From the NCBI RefSeq assembly GCF_040270295.1, contig NZ_JBELOE010000284.1: DNA of 64,000 nucleotides. One strand, 5' to 3'. Each line of letters begins with the position of its first letter. The stretch's first letter is position 1. Below the pieces are notes generated by a model. That model was not told where the DNA came from. It did no database searches and saw nothing but the letters and a program-made list of their open reading frames with translations. Of the stretch, positions 52,790 to 61,215 are shown one piece after another. A program made the position numbers and the translations under genes. This stretch comes from Catenovulum sediminis. GTDB taxonomy: Bacteria; Pseudomonadota; Gammaproteobacteria; Enterobacterales; Alteromonadaceae.

Positions 52790-53131
52790 ATGGCTGAAGT
52801 TGGTGTCACCAGTGGTTTTATTAATTCAGGCTTGCAGTCTGCGCTACATGCGCAGGGAGAGATTGTGCAGCTTGGAGATTCCAAGAGAGCAGTGGCACCT
52901 TCTACTGCACAAAATGACAATGTCACTCTATCTCCCCAAGCTCAGTTGATTCAAAAAGCAGGAGAGATTGGCCGAGCTGGACAGCAGCCGGTGAGTTCAG
53001 AAAGTGAACCCGAGCCGCAAGCCAGCGATTCAGTGCGTGTTTCCAGTAGTATCGGTAAAGCTGCCAGCGCAGTAGGTTTAACTGAACAGGAAGCAATAAA
53101 GTTGTATCAGGCGATTAATGATTTGCTTTAA
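52790..53131 (+). CDS. Small low-complexity protein of unknown function
   Basis: A 113-aa protein with no signal peptide or membrane helix. It has a Ser/Glu/Gln-rich, probably disordered middle (about 55-85) and a short C-terminal helix (TEQEAIKLYQAINDLL). The stretch NVTLSPQAQLIQKAGE recalls the linker before the sigma-binding helices of FlgM-like proteins, but the similarity is too short to assign. A strong ribosome site (AGGAGAAAGG) precedes it. Its end overlaps the convergent prmA by 4 bases. Confidence 0.65.
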   Translation: MAEVGVTSGFINSGLQSALHAQGEIVQLGDSKRAVAPSTAQNDNVTLSPQAQLIQKAGEIGRAGQQPVSSESEPEPQASDSVRVSSSIGKAASAVGLTEQEAIKLYQAINDLL

Positions 53132-54006
53132 GCTTTTTTAGTGCCCGATACTCTGCACCAGTCACCTTCTTGTGCAACAGGATCTAAATCAAACCATTGG
53201 CTGTATATTTGGCAAATTTCTTCAGCCTGACTATCTAATATACCAGAAAGCGCCAGTTTGCCCCGAGGTTTAACAAATGCACTTATCTGGGCGCTTAATT
53301 CTCTAAGTGGCCCCGCTAAAATGTTAGCGACAACAATGTCTGCTTCTAGTTTAGGCTGGCTACTGGGTAAATAGAGTTCTAAATTGTCCATAACTTGATT
53401 GCGTTGAGCGTTGGCAGTAGAAGCCTCAATCGCTTGTGGATCAATGTCGATACCTATGGCTTTTTTACAGCCTAATTTGAGCGCTGCAACTGCCAAAATA
53501 CCAGAGCCGCAGCCAAAATCGACAATGACATCATCAGTTTGTACCCTGGTGTCGAGCCATTTTAAGCACAAAGACGTTGTTGGGTGGGTGCCTGTACCAA
53601 ATGCTAGCCCAGGATCTAGGATGATATTGACTGCACTGGGATCGGGAATTTCACACCAACTGGGGCAAATCCATAGCTTGTCGCCAAATTGCAAAGGTTT
53701 AAAGCTATCCATCCACTCACGGATCCAGTCCTTATCTTCGAGCTGCTCAACTTTATACTCACCTTTTTGGCCGAAAGGGAAGGTTTCTAAGTGAGCGATA
53801 ATCGCATTAGTATCAGCTTCTGCATCAAATAAGCCTATTGCTATGGTTTCTTCCCATAGCAAAAAATCACCGGGTTTGGGTTCATAGATAGGCGTGTCCT
53901 GTGCATCTAAAAAAGTAACAGAGAATGCACCACATTCCATCATCTCATCAGAAATCAGATCGGCACTTTGTTTGTCGGTAGAATATCGAATTTGAATCCA
54001 AGGCAT
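53128..54006 (-). CDS. prmA: Ribosomal protein L11 methyltransferase
   Basis: PrmA trimethylates ribosomal protein L11. The 292-aa protein has the N-terminal L11-recognition domain (MPWIQIRYSTDKQSADLISD) and a C-terminal SAM-binding domain with DPGLAFGTGTHPTT, VIVDFGCGSGILAVAA, DIDPQAIEAS and the NILAGPL motif. E. coli PrmA is 293 aa. It follows accC on the same strand after a terminator, the usual gammaproteobacterial neighbourhood. Confidence 0.96.
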   Translation of the reverse strand: MPWIQIRYSTDKQSADLISDEMMECGAFSVTFLDAQDTPIYEPKPGDFLLWEETIAIGLFDAEADTNAIIAHLETFPFGQKGEYKVEQLEDKDWIREWMDSFKPLQFGDKLWICPSWCEIPDPSAVNIILDPGLAFGTGTHPTTSLCLKWLDTRVQTDDVIVDFGCGSGILAVAALKLGCKKAIGIDIDPQAIEASTANAQRNQVMDNLELYLPSSQPKLEADIVVANILAGPLRELSAQISAFVKPRGKLALSGILDSQAEEICQIYSQWFDLDPVAQEGDWCRVSGTKKA

Positions 54007-54033
54007 TATATATTTCCCGTTAGCGTATCAATA

Positions 54034-54066
54034 AAAAAGCCGAGCCATTATTTCCGGCTCGGCTTT
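54034..54066 (-). terminator. Rho-independent terminator after accC
   Basis: Eleven-bp arms AAAGCCGAGCC (54036-54046) and GGCTCGGCTTT (54056-54066) are followed on the minus strand by a six-T run. It lies 28 bases past the accC stop and 28 bases before the prmA start. Confidence 0.93.
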
Positions 54067-54093
54067 CAAGGTTGGATCTTTACGCAAAAATGT

Positions 54094-55440
54094 TTATTTA
54101 GCAATACCCAGTTTTTTCTCTAAATAGTGGATATTGGTTCCACCATTTTGGAAGTTCTCATCTTTGAGAATTTCTTTATGCAAACTGACATTGGTTTTAA
54201 TACCTTCTACCACAAGCTCATTCAGTGCGTTTTGCATACGAGCAATGGCGATACCACGATTTTCACCGTAAGTAATTAACTTACCAATCATTGAATCATA
54301 GTTAGGTGGAACGCTATAACCAGCATAAATATGAGAATCCCAACGTACACCTAAACCGCCTGGTGAGTGGAAGCGGTTAATTTTACCAGGGCAAGGCATA
54401 AAGGTTGCTGGATCTTCTGCATTTATTCGGCATTCAACGGCATGGCCACGAATTTTAATTTCATCCTGCGTGATTGACAAAGGCTGTCCAGCTGCAATCT
54501 TTAATTGCTCTTTAATTAGGTCTATACCGGTAATCATTTCAGTAACAGGGTGTTCTACCTGAATACGGGTATTCATCTCTATGAAGTAGAATTCACCGTT
54601 TTCGAATAGAAATTCAAATGTACCCGCACCGCGGTAACCAATTTCAATACAGGCTCTGCGACAACGATCGCCGATAAATTTACGCATTTCTTCGGTAATG
54701 CCCGGCGCTGGCGCTTCCTCAACGACTTTTTGGTGGCGACGCTGCATCGAGCAGTCACGTTCACCCAAATGAATTGCGTTACCTTGGCCATCAGAGAGAA
54801 CTTGAACTTCAACATGGCGTGGGTTCTCAAGGAATTTTTCCATGTAAACCACGTCATTGTTAAATGCAGCACCTGCTTCAGATTTAGTTAACTCAATTGA
54901 CTTGATCAATTCTTTTTCGCTGCGCACAACACGCATACCACGACCACCACCGCCGCCAGCGGCTTTGATGATAACTGGGTAACCAATACGTTTTGCGATT
55001 TGCATGTTTTTCTGTGGGTCATCACCTAACGGCCCATCAGAACCGGGTACGCAAGGTACACCCGCTTTTTTCATTGCATTGATTGCTGAAACTTTATCAC
55101 CCATTAAGCGAATTGAATCAGCAGTTGGGCCGATAAAAATGAAGCCACTGCGTTCTACTTGCTCAGCAAAATCAGCATTTTCGGATAAAAATCCGTAACC
55201 TGGGTGGATTGCAACAGAGTCACTGACTTCTGCTGCAGCAATAATACGTGGTACGTTTAAGTAACTTTCAGTGGCTGGCGCTTTACCAATACAAATGGTT
55301 TCGTCTGCCAATAATACGTGTTTAAGTTCGCGATCAGCAACTGAGTGAACAGCGACTGTTTTTATGCCGAGCTCTTTACATGCACGCAAAATACGCAATG
55401 CAATTTCACCTCGGTTGGCAATTAGGACCTTATCTATCAT
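54094..55440 (-). CDS. accC: Acetyl-CoA carboxylase, biotin carboxylase subunit
   Basis: AccC carboxylates the biotin of AccB with ATP and bicarbonate, the first half of malonyl-CoA formation. ATP-grasp motifs include IANRGEIALRI at the start, the glycine-rich loop KAAGGGGGRGMRVV, the EVQVLSDGQGN segment, and FIEMNTRIQVEHPVTE. Length is 448 aa (E. coli 449). It is 11 bases downstream of accB and ends the aroQ-accB-accC operon. Confidence 0.98.
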   Translation of the reverse strand: MIDKVLIANRGEIALRILRACKELGIKTVAVHSVADRELKHVLLADETICIGKAPATESYLNVPRIIAAAEVSDSVAIHPGYGFLSENADFAEQVERSGFIFIGPTADSIRLMGDKVSAINAMKKAGVPCVPGSDGPLGDDPQKNMQIAKRIGYPVIIKAAGGGGGRGMRVVRSEKELIKSIELTKSEAGAAFNNDVVYMEKFLENPRHVEVQVLSDGQGNAIHLGERDCSMQRRHQKVVEEAPAPGITEEMRKFIGDRCRRACIEIGYRGAGTFEFLFENGEFYFIEMNTRIQVEHPVTEMITGIDLIKEQLKIAAGQPLSITQDEIKIRGHAVECRINAEDPATFMPCPGKINRFHSPGGLGVRWDSHIYAGYSVPPNYDSMIGKLITYGENRGIAIARMQNALNELVVEGIKTNVSLHKEILKDENFQNGGTNIHYLEKKLGIAK

Positions 55441-55451
55441 TAGTTAACCCC

Positions 55452-55913
55452 TTAACCTATGATAAATAAAGGTTGCTCAAACTCGACCGCATCGCCATTT
55501 TCAACCATGATTGATTTAATTACACCTGATTTATCGGCTGTAATTTCGTTCATCATCTTCATTGCTTCAATAATACACAATGTATCGCCCTCATTTACGG
55601 TGTCACCTTCACTCACAAAATCAGGTGCACCAGGCTTAGGTGCTGCGTAATATGTACCTACCATAGGTGATTTTACTTCATGACCTGCTGGCTGAGCAGC
55701 AACTGCTGGAGCAGACTCAGCGGGTGCAGCAGGCGCTGGGGCTGGCGCGGCTTGTTGAGGCGCTTGCTGGTAAACCGGCTGAGCGTAAGATGCGACAGGC
55801 GCCGCACGGCTGATTCTTACTGATTCTTCACCTTCAGTGATCTCTAATTCTGAGATACCTGATTCTTCAACAAGCTCGATTAGCTTTTTTACTTTGCGAA
55901 TATCCATAGCCAT
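55452..55913 (-). CDS. accB: Biotin carboxyl carrier protein
   Basis: AccB carries the biotin of acetyl-CoA carboxylase. The biotinylated residue is Lys119 in EAMKMMNE, in a C-terminal biotinyl domain (about 78-153) that includes the thumb segment. A flexible linker rich in Ala, Pro and Gln occupies about 40-75. The N-terminal helix (MDIRKVKKLIELVEESGISE) is conserved. Length is 153 aa (E. coli 156). An alternative ATG two codons inside would also fit. Confidence 0.97.
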   Translation of the reverse strand: MAMDIRKVKKLIELVEESGISELEITEGEESVRISRAAPVASYAQPVYQQAPQQAAPAPAPAAPAESAPAVAAQPAGHEVKSPMVGTYYAAPKPGAPDFVSEGDTVNEGDTLCIIEAMKMMNEITADKSGVIKSIMVENGDAVEFEQPLFIIG

Positions 55914-55936
55914 GGTCGTTACTCTCTTAAATTTAG

Positions 55937-56395
55937 TTATTTAGATGCGTTGTTGAGCGTCTGATGTGCAGCATCAAGCGCGTAAAAATACCCCTGACTG
56001 CCTAAACCGCAGATGACGGCTTGTGCAATATCAGAGAAATATGAATGATGTCTAAACTTTTCCCGCTTGTGGACATTTGATAGATGGATTTCTATAAATG
56101 GAATATCAACAGACAGGAGAGCGTCACGCAGCGCGACACTTGTATGGGTAAATGCAGCGGGATTGATAATAATAAAATCAATTTTATTAAATGACTGATG
56201 AATCTTGTCGATTAATTCATATTCAGCATTAGACTGCAGGTGACTTAGCTTTATATTGAGCGCTTCGGCACGTTGAGTAAGCTGCTCAACTATTTGCGCA
56301 AGCGTTGTACTGCCGTAAATCTGCGGTTCGCGTTTACCCAACATATTTAAATTTGGGCCATTTAATAAAAGGACTTCAAAGTTATCTTTTTTCAT
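55937..56395 (-). CDS. aroQ: Type II 3-dehydroquinate dehydratase
   Basis: AroQ makes 3-dehydroshikimate in the shikimate pathway. The type II signature LLLNGPNLNMLGKREPQIYG, with catalytic Arg and Tyr, and the downstream IINPAAFTHTSVALRDAL and FIEIHLSNVHKREKFRHHS segments are all present in 152 aa. It heads the aroQ-accB-accC operon, a conserved arrangement in gammaproteobacteria. Confidence 0.97.
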   Translation of the reverse strand: MKKDNFEVLLLNGPNLNMLGKREPQIYGSTTLAQIVEQLTQRAEALNIKLSHLQSNAEYELIDKIHQSFNKIDFIIINPAAFTHTSVALRDALLSVDIPFIEIHLSNVHKREKFRHHSYFSDIAQAVICGLGSQGYFYALDAAHQTLNNASK

Positions 56396-56765
56396 TAAAC
56401 CTGTCTTTTATTTAAGTTTTAGAGCTTAAAATCGTGGAAAACACTAGTAACTTTTAATTTTGCTAACTATAGAAGAATATTAACGAATTTAAAATGATAA
56501 TTTTAAAAAAATATGGTTGTACCAGTTGTTTGGCGATATTTTTGCCGATTTTATCTCTGTTTTTACTGAAATTTCACTAATTTAGCTTATTTTAAGCTTG
56601 TGAAGAGAAGCTTGATCGTTTTGAGTATTCTTTGCGTATAAATTTTCTAAGATAAGGTAGAATGAGACATAGTCGTCAGATATAAAATATGAATTTAGAT
56701 TCGCCTTGAACTCTGACGATGGAATGCCATCTGATAAGGCGAGACTTTTAGCAAAGAGATACACC
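56396..56765. other. Intergenic region between aroQ and fxsA
   Basis: These 370 bases lie between divergent genes and should hold both promoters. The sequence is AT-rich (notably 56480-56600) and includes a short A/T inverted element around TTTTAAGCTTG (about 56590). I found no -35/-10 pair good enough to assign to either gene and no convincing coding sequence. Confidence 0.5.
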
Positions 56766-57260
56766 ATGGTTTTTAAATTATTTTTATTGTTTGTTGTGAT
56801 GCCTATTGCAGAAATAGCGGTATTACTGCATGTCGGTGAATTGATCGGCGGCTGGACAACATTTTTTATCGTCATTGTAACGGCCATCGTTGGTGCGCAT
56901 CTGGTACGCGCGCAAGGTTTAGCAGCGTTGGCTGAAATAAAATCTAAGTCCGCTCAAGGCGTATTACCAGCCGATTCTATTACTGAAGGGTTAATGATTT
57001 TAGTTGCGGGTGTTTTATTGGTGACGCCTGGGTTTATTACCGACGCAATTGGCTTTTTATTAACATTGCCTATCACACGCAAACCATTGGCTAAGATTTT
57101 CTTGAGCCAACTGGGACCTAAACTTTTTACGCAAACTGTCTACGCGAGTCATCACCACGGGCAACCCTTTTCGCAAGATTCGGTTGAAGATGATCCGGCA
57201 AGACCTCGCAATAAGTCTAATAATGTCATCGAGGGTGAATGGCAACGAAAAGACAACTAA
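56766..57260 (+). CDS. fxsA: FxsA family membrane protein
   Basis: FxsA is a small inner-membrane protein whose overproduction in E. coli relieves F-plasmid exclusion of phage T7; its normal role is unknown. The 164-aa protein has four hydrophobic segments and the family blocks PIAEIAVLLHVGELIGGW and GVLLVTPGFITDAIGFLL, followed by a hydrophilic tail. ATG 56766 is chosen over the open frame from 56706, because the family begins at this methionine. Confidence 0.88.
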   Translation: MVFKLFLLFVVMPIAEIAVLLHVGELIGGWTTFFIVIVTAIVGAHLVRAQGLAALAEIKSKSAQGVLPADSITEGLMILVAGVLLVTPGFITDAIGFLLTLPITRKPLAKIFLSQLGPKLFTQTVYASHHHGQPFSQDSVEDDPARPRNKSNNVIEGEWQRKDN

Positions 57261-57350
57261 CAAAAAGACAATTAAAGAAAGGCGAATAAAAAGGCAACGA
57301 TTGTTGCTCTGCACTGGGTGTTACCAGTGCCTCAATTTACAGGAGGTTTC

Positions 57351-59786
57351 ATGCGATTGTTACGTGTTCTGATTTCAGCTGTGTTGTTTTTGATTGTGGC
57401 TTTTGTCACTGTCGACTATGTATATGACAGAACCAAATTAACCAATCAGTTGGTTCAGGATGCATTAGAGGGTTATCCCTTTGCTGTTAATATTGGTCAT
57501 GTTGAACATCATTTTCTTGAGTTGGGTCAACTCACATTAAAAAATGTCAGATGGCAAGACGATTTTGGCAATAGTTTGTCATTGGATGAATTTCGCCTAA
57601 ATTTAAATTGGCAAGCTCTGTTTTATGGTGCAGTTGATATCGGAGCGATTGCATTTGGTAAATTAAATGTAACGGTCAATCAAAATGGGCTAGACAAGCT
57701 CGAACGGGCACTGCAGAAAAATGCGGCAGCAAACCCGCAAGCTACAAGCGACGCTGATTCACAATTATTGGTGGAACGTGTTTATTTACAGGCGCTAACA
57801 GTGGCTGAGATAAACCTAGATTACACGGATATTGATAAATCATTGAGCTTAGAAAACGTACATATTCAATTAGATGACTGGCAATTGTCTCAAATTATGC
57901 CTTTTGATCTCAATAATCTTACTGGAAGCTTGTTGTTGACGCTTGAAAGAGGGCATTATCAGCAGAATACAAAAGTTGAAACGATTAGCGCTAAGACTCA
58001 AAATTTGTTAGTGCAAGGGGAGATTAGTAAAGGGCAGCTGAAACCTTTGCTAGAGATTAACACGATTAAAAATGCGAACAGTGTAACCAAGCTGACGATT
58101 GAAGCGACTGATGGGCAAGCACAAACAGAAGCATCGACCGATGCCGCGAGTCAGCAGCAAAGTGCGACCTCGATCTCTTCATCCGTCGATGAAGATCAAA
58201 TAGCCGCTCTACCGCTGGATATTAAAGTAAAAAAGCTATCCTTACAGGATAATCATATTGAATTCACCACTGCAGAGCGTTTCGTAACCGTGGATGCATT
58301 AGACATCAATTTAACTGATTTTCTGATTGACCCATCGCAAGCGGATTGGCTCAGTGCAGTACAAGCGCAAATGAACCTTGCAGCTAAAGACATCCAGCTT
58401 TCGCCCTATCATCTAAAAGAATTCCAATTGAATTTAGAATTGGCCAAACGTGAATTGGATATAAAACACTTCGCCTTTTCTGCTTTTGACGGCACTTTTG
58501 AAAGTCTCGCATCTGTCACATTATCGCAACCTTATCAGGTAGATATTAAAAAAGTTGCAATGCAGAATATGGTCATTGAGTTACCCATCGCACAACCCAG
58601 TGGATCTTCTGAATTAAATTCTAACGAGTTAAAGAATGATGAGAAAGTGGAGCAATCAGGTAGACCGGAGGCTTCTGAAAATGCTCTAAAACAAAGCACG
58701 GATAGCGCTAAATCAGAGGCAGCACAAGCAAATGAAGGTGTCGATCAGCTTGTCGCACAATGGGTGGCATCATTAAATATCCAAAATCTAACTTTAAGCA
58801 ATATCGATCTGCTATTGGTAGAAGAAAGCACGCAGTGGTTGGTCGCGCAAGACATCAACTTGGAGTTAGACAAAATTACGCCAATTGAAAACGGCAGGTT
58901 GCTTCGGCAGGAAGACATTAAACCAGGTCACAATCTGGTGATGTCAATTCACAATATTAAACACTTAACCACAGAGATACGTGATATCAATTTATATGCA
59001 GAGACCATCGCACGTGGTGTTAAACTAACAGACAGCGGGTTTACAATGGACGATGGCGCTGTGCGCTTGAATGCAAAAGTCAGCAAACAAAATAATATCA
59101 TTAAAGTAAAAGCACACAGCGATATCCAAAAGCTCAACTTAGCGCGCTTTCAACCCTACTTAGCCGATAGTAAAATAATGCCTGAAGGTGCTTTAAACGC
59201 AGATTCTACTGTCGATCTTTCTATTGATAATCAAAAACAGTTACCCGCTGGAGTCAACGGTACGGTAGATTTAACCACTGACGGATTTACCTTAAATGGG
59301 TTGGCATTGGATAAAATACTGGATGGTTTTCGAGCAAGCCAGGAAACTTCGTTATTTGATGTGGGCACCTTTTTGGTAACAGGGCCAGTAGGTATGATAG
59401 CGATGCAATTTGCTCAACTGGGTGCTGGCGCAATGCAGCTCAAAGGAACGACAGTGGTGCAGCAAATTGAATTACATCTTGATATTCAGGACAGTCAATT
59501 AGCTGTTGAGAACACAAGAGTGAAAACCAAGGATAACCATTTAGGTTTTTATGGACAAATAGATTTACCGCAACAAGCATTTAAGCAGTTTAAATTTGGT
59601 CTGTTAGATAGCGATGGATGTGCTGCAATTCAGCAAACTTTAGATGGACCGTTTAGCAAAGTGCGAGATGTATTGTTTAATACAACCAGTGGCGCTGTAA
59701 CGAGTCCAATATCAAATGTTTTACGCAAGGCACAAGACACGGCCAGTGGTGGCTGTAAGGCTTTTTTCCCAAATTCAACCAAATAA
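57351..59786 (+). CDS. AsmA-family envelope protein
   Basis: An 811-aa protein with an N-terminal membrane anchor (about 5-25) and a very large periplasmic region. The start RLLRVLISAVLFLIVAFVTVD, repeated beta-rich segments with LDEFRLNLNW-type strands, and the conserved C-terminal block around NGTVDLTTDGFTLNGLALDKIL fit the AsmA family, now viewed as bridge-like lipid transport proteins of the envelope. Two polar, low-complexity linkers (about 265-290 and 425-470) interrupt the strands. AGGAGG 4 bases before ATG 57351 sets the start. Confidence 0.85.
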   Translation: MRLLRVLISAVLFLIVAFVTVDYVYDRTKLTNQLVQDALEGYPFAVNIGHVEHHFLELGQLTLKNVRWQDDFGNSLSLDEFRLNLNWQALFYGAVDIGAIAFGKLNVTVNQNGLDKLERALQKNAAANPQATSDADSQLLVERVYLQALTVAEINLDYTDIDKSLSLENVHIQLDDWQLSQIMPFDLNNLTGSLLLTLERGHYQQNTKVETISAKTQNLLVQGEISKGQLKPLLEINTIKNANSVTKLTIEATDGQAQTEASTDAASQQQSATSISSSVDEDQIAALPLDIKVKKLSLQDNHIEFTTAERFVTVDALDINLTDFLIDPSQADWLSAVQAQMNLAAKDIQLSPYHLKEFQLNLELAKRELDIKHFAFSAFDGTFESLASVTLSQPYQVDIKKVAMQNMVIELPIAQPSGSSELNSNELKNDEKVEQSGRPEASENALKQSTDSAKSEAAQANEGVDQLVAQWVASLNIQNLTLSNIDLLLVEESTQWLVAQDINLELDKITPIENGRLLRQEDIKPGHNLVMSIHNIKHLTTEIRDINLYAETIARGVKLTDSGFTMDDGAVRLNAKVSKQNNIIKVKAHSDIQKLNLARFQPYLADSKIMPEGALNADSTVDLSIDNQKQLPAGVNGTVDLTTDGFTLNGLALDKILDGFRASQETSLFDVGTFLVTGPVGMIAMQFAQLGAGAMQLKGTTVVQQIELHLDIQDSQLAVENTRVKTKDNHLGFYGQIDLPQQAFKQFKFGLLDSDGCAAIQQTLDGPFSKVRDVLFNTTSGAVTSPISNVLRKAQDTASGGCKAFFPNSTK

Positions 59787-59922
59787 CTTTTTAACAACAT
59801 AACAACAATATAGCGAAGTTGATTTTGCGCAGAGCAGTAGAGCACATTTTAGCCGATATATTAGTAAAATGAGCTAGCAAAATTATTTGCCTTTACTAGA
59901 CTCAAAACTGGAGCTAGGAAAT

Positions 59923-61215
59923 TTGAGTATAAAAATGCAATCCAACCAGGATTTTAATGCAGTCAGGCGCAGATATTTAAAAACTTTAGCAACTGCATCT
60001 ATGGGGGTTGCGGTTGCTTCTGTCTCTCCACTTATTTATGCGCAAGATAAAACGCAGCTTCGGGTTTTAGGAACGCATGTTACCTTGCAACCGGCAATTA
60101 GGGCGCAAGCGATGCAAGACTTAGGTATAGAACTTGTATTCGAAGCCCGAGGGAGTGCAGCCGGCTTGCAAAAAGCGTCGATGCAACCAACCAGTTTTGA
60201 TGTATATGAGCAATGGTCGGATAGCCTAAATATTTTATGGACTGCAGGGGCAATTCAAGGAATTGATAGAACTCGATTGCGTTATTGGGATGAAATAAAT
60301 GCATTGGCGAAAACCGGAAGGTTGACACCAACTGCAAAATTGGGTGCTGGGGATGCACCGTATAAATTGTTATATGTACAAAAAAACGGGCAGCTTTCCG
60401 CTAATGAAACAGAGCAAGTGAGCTTTTTACCTTATGTACATAATGTAGATTCATTTGGCTATAACACGGCGGTTATTCCTAAAGGCATTCCTTATCAAAC
60501 GGAAAGTTGGGGCTGGTTATTAGATCCAGCGTATTCCTCCAAGGTCGGTATCGTTAACACACCGACCATCGGTTTATTTGATATGGCGCTGGCCGCCCAG
60601 GCTAGAGGACTGATTGAGTTTGCTGATATTGGCAGTATGACGCATCAGGAGTTGGACAAACTGTTTGACATATTAATGCCGTTAAAATTACGCGGCCATT
60701 TTAATGGTTTTTGGAATTCAGTTCCTGAATCTGTTGAATTTATGGCAAACGGCCGCGTTGTTATTGAAAGTATGTTTTCACCTGCAGTGACGGCTTTAAA
60801 TAGCCGTAATGTGCCCGTTGTTTTTGCTGCACCCAAAGAGGGTTATCGGGGGTGGCACGGTGTGATGTGTTTATCTGCGGCAGTAAATGGAAAAGTAAAA
60901 GATGCTGCTTATGAATATATGAACTGGTGGTTATCAGGTTGGCCTGGCGCGTTTATTGCCCGTCAAGGTTACTATATTTCTAATCCGCAAAGGTCTAAAG
61001 CGCTATTAGATCAAATAGAATGGGATTATTGGTATATGGGTAAACCGGCTGCACGTGATTTAAAAGGGCCTGATGGCAAGATTAGCGTTAAAAAAGGAGA
61101 CGTCAGAACAGGTGGTAGTTACTTGCAGCGGATGAGTAATATCGCAGTTTGGAACACGGTAATGCCAACTTACGAATACAGCTTGCAAAAGTGGTATGAG
61201 TTTATCAGTGCGTGA
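59923..61215 (+). CDS. Tat-exported PotD-like solute-binding protein paired with a sensor kinase
   Basis: A 430-aa periplasmic binding protein of the spermidine/putrescine-type (PotD-like) extracellular solute-binding family. The N-terminus has a twin-arginine signal, RRRYLKTLATAS, and a hydrophobic stretch ending IYAQ. Binding-fold segments include SFDVYEQWSDSLNILW, FLPYVHNVDSFGYN, SWGWLLDPAYSSKVG and YEYMNWWLSGWPGAF. TTG 59923 has GGAG 9 bases before it; ATG 59935 is the alternative. No permease or ATPase gene is nearby; instead the 3' end overlaps a hybrid kinase gene by 20 bases. That suggests a sensory, not transport, role (inference). Confidence 0.85.
   Translation: MSIKMQSNQDFNAVRRRYLKTLATASMGVAVASVSPLIYAQDKTQLRVLGTHVTLQPAIRAQAMQDLGIELVFEARGSAAGLQKASMQPTSFDVYEQWSDSLNILWTAGAIQGIDRTRLRYWDEINALAKTGRLTPTAKLGAGDAPYKLLYVQKNGQLSANETEQVSFLPYVHNVDSFGYNTAVIPKGIPYQTESWGWLLDPAYSSKVGIVNTPTIGLFDMALAAQARGLIEFADIGSMTHQELDKLFDILMPLKLRGHFNGFWNSVPESVEFMANGRVVIESMFSPAVTALNSRNVPVVFAAPKEGYRGWHGVMCLSAAVNGKVKDAAYEYMNWWLSGWPGAFIARQGYYISNPQRSKALLDQIEWDYWYMGKPAARDLKGPDGKISVKKGDVRTGGSYLQRMSNIAVWNTVMPTYEYSLQKWYEFISA

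Noticed and set aside
56582..56887. 101-codon minus-strand open frame over the fxsA start
   Set aside because: It overlaps the conserved fxsA N-terminus and has no ribosome site; the part outside fxsA is AT-rich intergenic sequence.
59923..61215. Binding protein as part of a polyamine ABC importer
   Set aside because: No permease or ATPase gene is adjacent upstream, and the gene directly downstream is a kinase; an importer beyond the window end cannot be excluded.
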